The notes below the pieces were generated by a model. The model did not search any database. It was not told where the DNA came from and saw nothing but the letters and a program-made list of their open reading frames with translations. Below, one piece after another: positions 6,557 through 7,112 of a stretch of DNA of 7,112 nt (its first letter is position 1; every line of letters starts with the position of its first letter). The stretch is from Candidatus Poribacteria bacterium. Lineage in GTDB: Bacteria; Poribacteria; WGA-4E; WGA-3G. The DNA is taken from positions 269-7,380 of the forward strand of contig JAPPDN010000048.1 in NCBI GenBank assembly GCA_028824575.1, in the 5' to 3' direction. Made by a program: the position numbers and the translations under genes.

Positions 6557-6641
6557 TTATGGGGTGCTCTTATCTGAGTAGGAGCTGAGAAAACACCCAT
6601 TGAACCTGATCTGGGTTATGCCAGCGTAGGGAAATAGCAAG
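6557..6641 (+). promoter_or_regulatory. TPP riboswitch aptamer (THI element)
   Basis: The conserved THI-box signatures occur in order: GGGGTG (6561-6566), GCTGAGA (6584-6590), ACCTGATC (6604-6611) and CCAGCGTAGGGAA (6621-6633). P2 pairs GGGTG with CACCC (6594-6598). P3 is an 8-bp hairpin, GCTCTTAT with GTAGGAGC (6566-6573 and 6578-6585, loop CTGA). P5 pairs CTGG with CCAG. P1 next to the core is short (TTAT 6557-6560 with ATAG 6634-6637). It can extend as CTTG (6546-6549) with CAAG (6638-6641) only across a 7-nt bulge. Thiamine pyrophosphate binding should switch off the transporter gene downstream through the terminator at 6765-6809. Confidence 0.95.
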
Positions 6642-6644
6642 AGT

Positions 6645-6758
6645 AGTTGTCAGTTATCAGCACTCAGTAGTCAGTTAACTTCTTATAGCGGTTAGAAATT
6701 GTGTCACTGCCACAGTACACTTCTTTAACTGACAACTGAAAACCAATAACTGATAACT
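6645..6758. repeat. Palindromic heptad-array element inside the riboswitch leader (copy B)
   Basis: Arms 6645-6678 and 6725-6758 are inverted repeats matching at 27 of 34 positions. Each arm reads as degenerate heptads: AGTTGTC, AGTTATC, AGCACTC, AGTAGTC, AGTTAAC on the left, and the complement on the right. The core forms its own stem: AGAA (6694-6697), GTGT (6701-6704) and ACTG (6706-6709) pair with CAGT, ACAC and TTCT (6713-6724) around a CCA loop. The whole element can therefore fold as one long hairpin. It lies exactly between the TPP aptamer and the terminator. It shares arm type, but not core, with the copy at 3770-3870. Confidence 0.75.
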
Positions 6759-6764
6759 AATAAA

Positions 6765-6809
6765 GCTGCTTCCTTTTGGCATATACCGAAAATGGAAGGC
6801 GGCTTTTTT
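6765..6809 (+). terminator. Intrinsic terminator, probable riboswitch expression platform
   Basis: GCTGCTTCC (6765-6773) pairs with GGAAGGCGGC (6794-6803) with one bulged G and one wobble. The stem extends inward as TTTTGG with CCGAAAA around a CATATA loop and is followed by six T (6804-6809). It stands only 14 nt before the ATG region of the permease, in the place of a ligand-controlled attenuator. Confidence 0.85.
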
Positions 6810-6832
6810 ACGTTAATAAGGAGTTGATGCGT

Positions 6833-7112
6833 ATGTTCAGTAAATTCGCGGTCCCTATAGCGATCCTATTCGCAGTTTTAGGGATATGGGAAGGAACTGT
6901 ATATCTTTTTGATATACCGCGCTACATTCTGCCCGCACCGTCAAAAATTGTAGTGACACTATTTGTGGAACATACGCAATTACTGAAACATACGCTTGTA
7001 ACCTTGGAAGAGATGCTCCTTGGGTTCGTCCTTGCAGTTAGCATCGGCATTCCGTTAAGCCGACGGCTACCGGGCTGCCGTCGAGGGCTTGACGCGGGAT
7101 GGCGAGACCCGT
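6833..7112 (+). CDS. ABC transporter permease (SsuC/TauC/ThiX type), N-terminal part, likely thiamine-precursor uptake
   Basis: The frame is open to the window edge, giving 93 visible residues. AAGGAG (6818-6823) is 9 nt from the ATG at 6833, my choice; an in-frame ATG at 6827 is only 3 nt away. Residues ~4-26 form a first membrane helix. They are followed by R-Y-I-L-P-A-P-S-K-I, H-T-L-V-T-L-E-E and G-F-V-L-A-V-S-I-G-I-P-L (64-75), the usual N-terminal order of permeases in the sulfonate/nitrate/pyrimidine-precursor ABC family. The TPP riboswitch in front points to a thiamine-pyrimidine (HMP) type importer whose other subunits would follow. From residue 76 on the protein becomes basic and non-hydrophobic (S-R-R-L-P-G-C-R-R), where a second membrane helix is expected. 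The DNA there is GC-rich, so the end may be an assembly artefact or a disruption. Confidence 0.8.
   Translation, partial: MFSKFAVPIAILFAVLGIWEGTVYLFDIPRYILPAPSKIVVTLFVEHTQLLKHTLVTLEEMLLGFVLAVSIGIPLSRRLPGCRRGLDAGWRDP

Noticed and set aside
6493..6794. Short direct repeat TATACCGGAAAATG (6493) and TATACCGAAAATG (6782)
   Set aside because: Only 13 bases with one indel; the second copy is explained by the terminator loop and stem, so chance similarity is likely.

Overview
The window looks like a bacterial chromosomal fragment of moderate G+C. The best taxonomic guess is Candidatus Poribacteria or a close relative. This is an inference from two tandem secreted WD40-propeller proteins, one ending in a dockerin-like EF-hand pair of the form D-x-N-x-D-G-x-V-N-I-L-D, a type that is unusually abundant in that group. 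No rRNA, tRNA or marker protein in the window confirms it.

Layout. Positions 1-6409 hold six genes on the minus strand with short gaps. In transcription order (right to left) they are: an ArsA/Get3-type ATPase with an HSP20-like tail (5228-6409); an unrecognised seven-helix membrane protein (4462-5187); the HslV peptidase (3851-4405); the HslU unfoldase (2273-3760); a secreted seven-bladed WD40 protein with a dockerin-like tail (988-2160); and a second secreted WD40 protein (928 down to the window edge). Gaps are about 40, 57, 90, 112 and 65 bp, so read-through of at least part of the block is plausible. Only one clear promoter was found, in front of the ATPase gene.

Positions 6410-6832 are a divergent regulatory region. 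Back-to-back sigma70-like promoters (both with a TTGCAT -35 box) drive the ATPase gene to the left and a thiamine-responsive leader to the right. The right-hand leader has a complete TPP riboswitch aptamer (6557-6641), then a 114-bp palindromic repeat (6645-6758), then a strong intrinsic terminator (6765-6809) and a ribosome binding site. The first gene behind it (6833 to the edge) is an ABC-transporter permease of the SsuC/TauC/ThiX type, probably for a thiamine precursor.

The most interesting signal is a family of palindromic intergenic elements whose arms are degenerate 7-bp tandem units (consensus near AGTTATC) around an unrelated core hairpin. Two copies are present. One separates the riboswitch aptamer from its terminator, where its self-closing fold could keep the switch working. 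The other overlaps the end of hslV, so that the last HslV codons and stop are read from the heptad array. The last ~55 bp of the window change sharply in G+C and stop resembling a permease, which suggests an assembly join or a disrupted gene.
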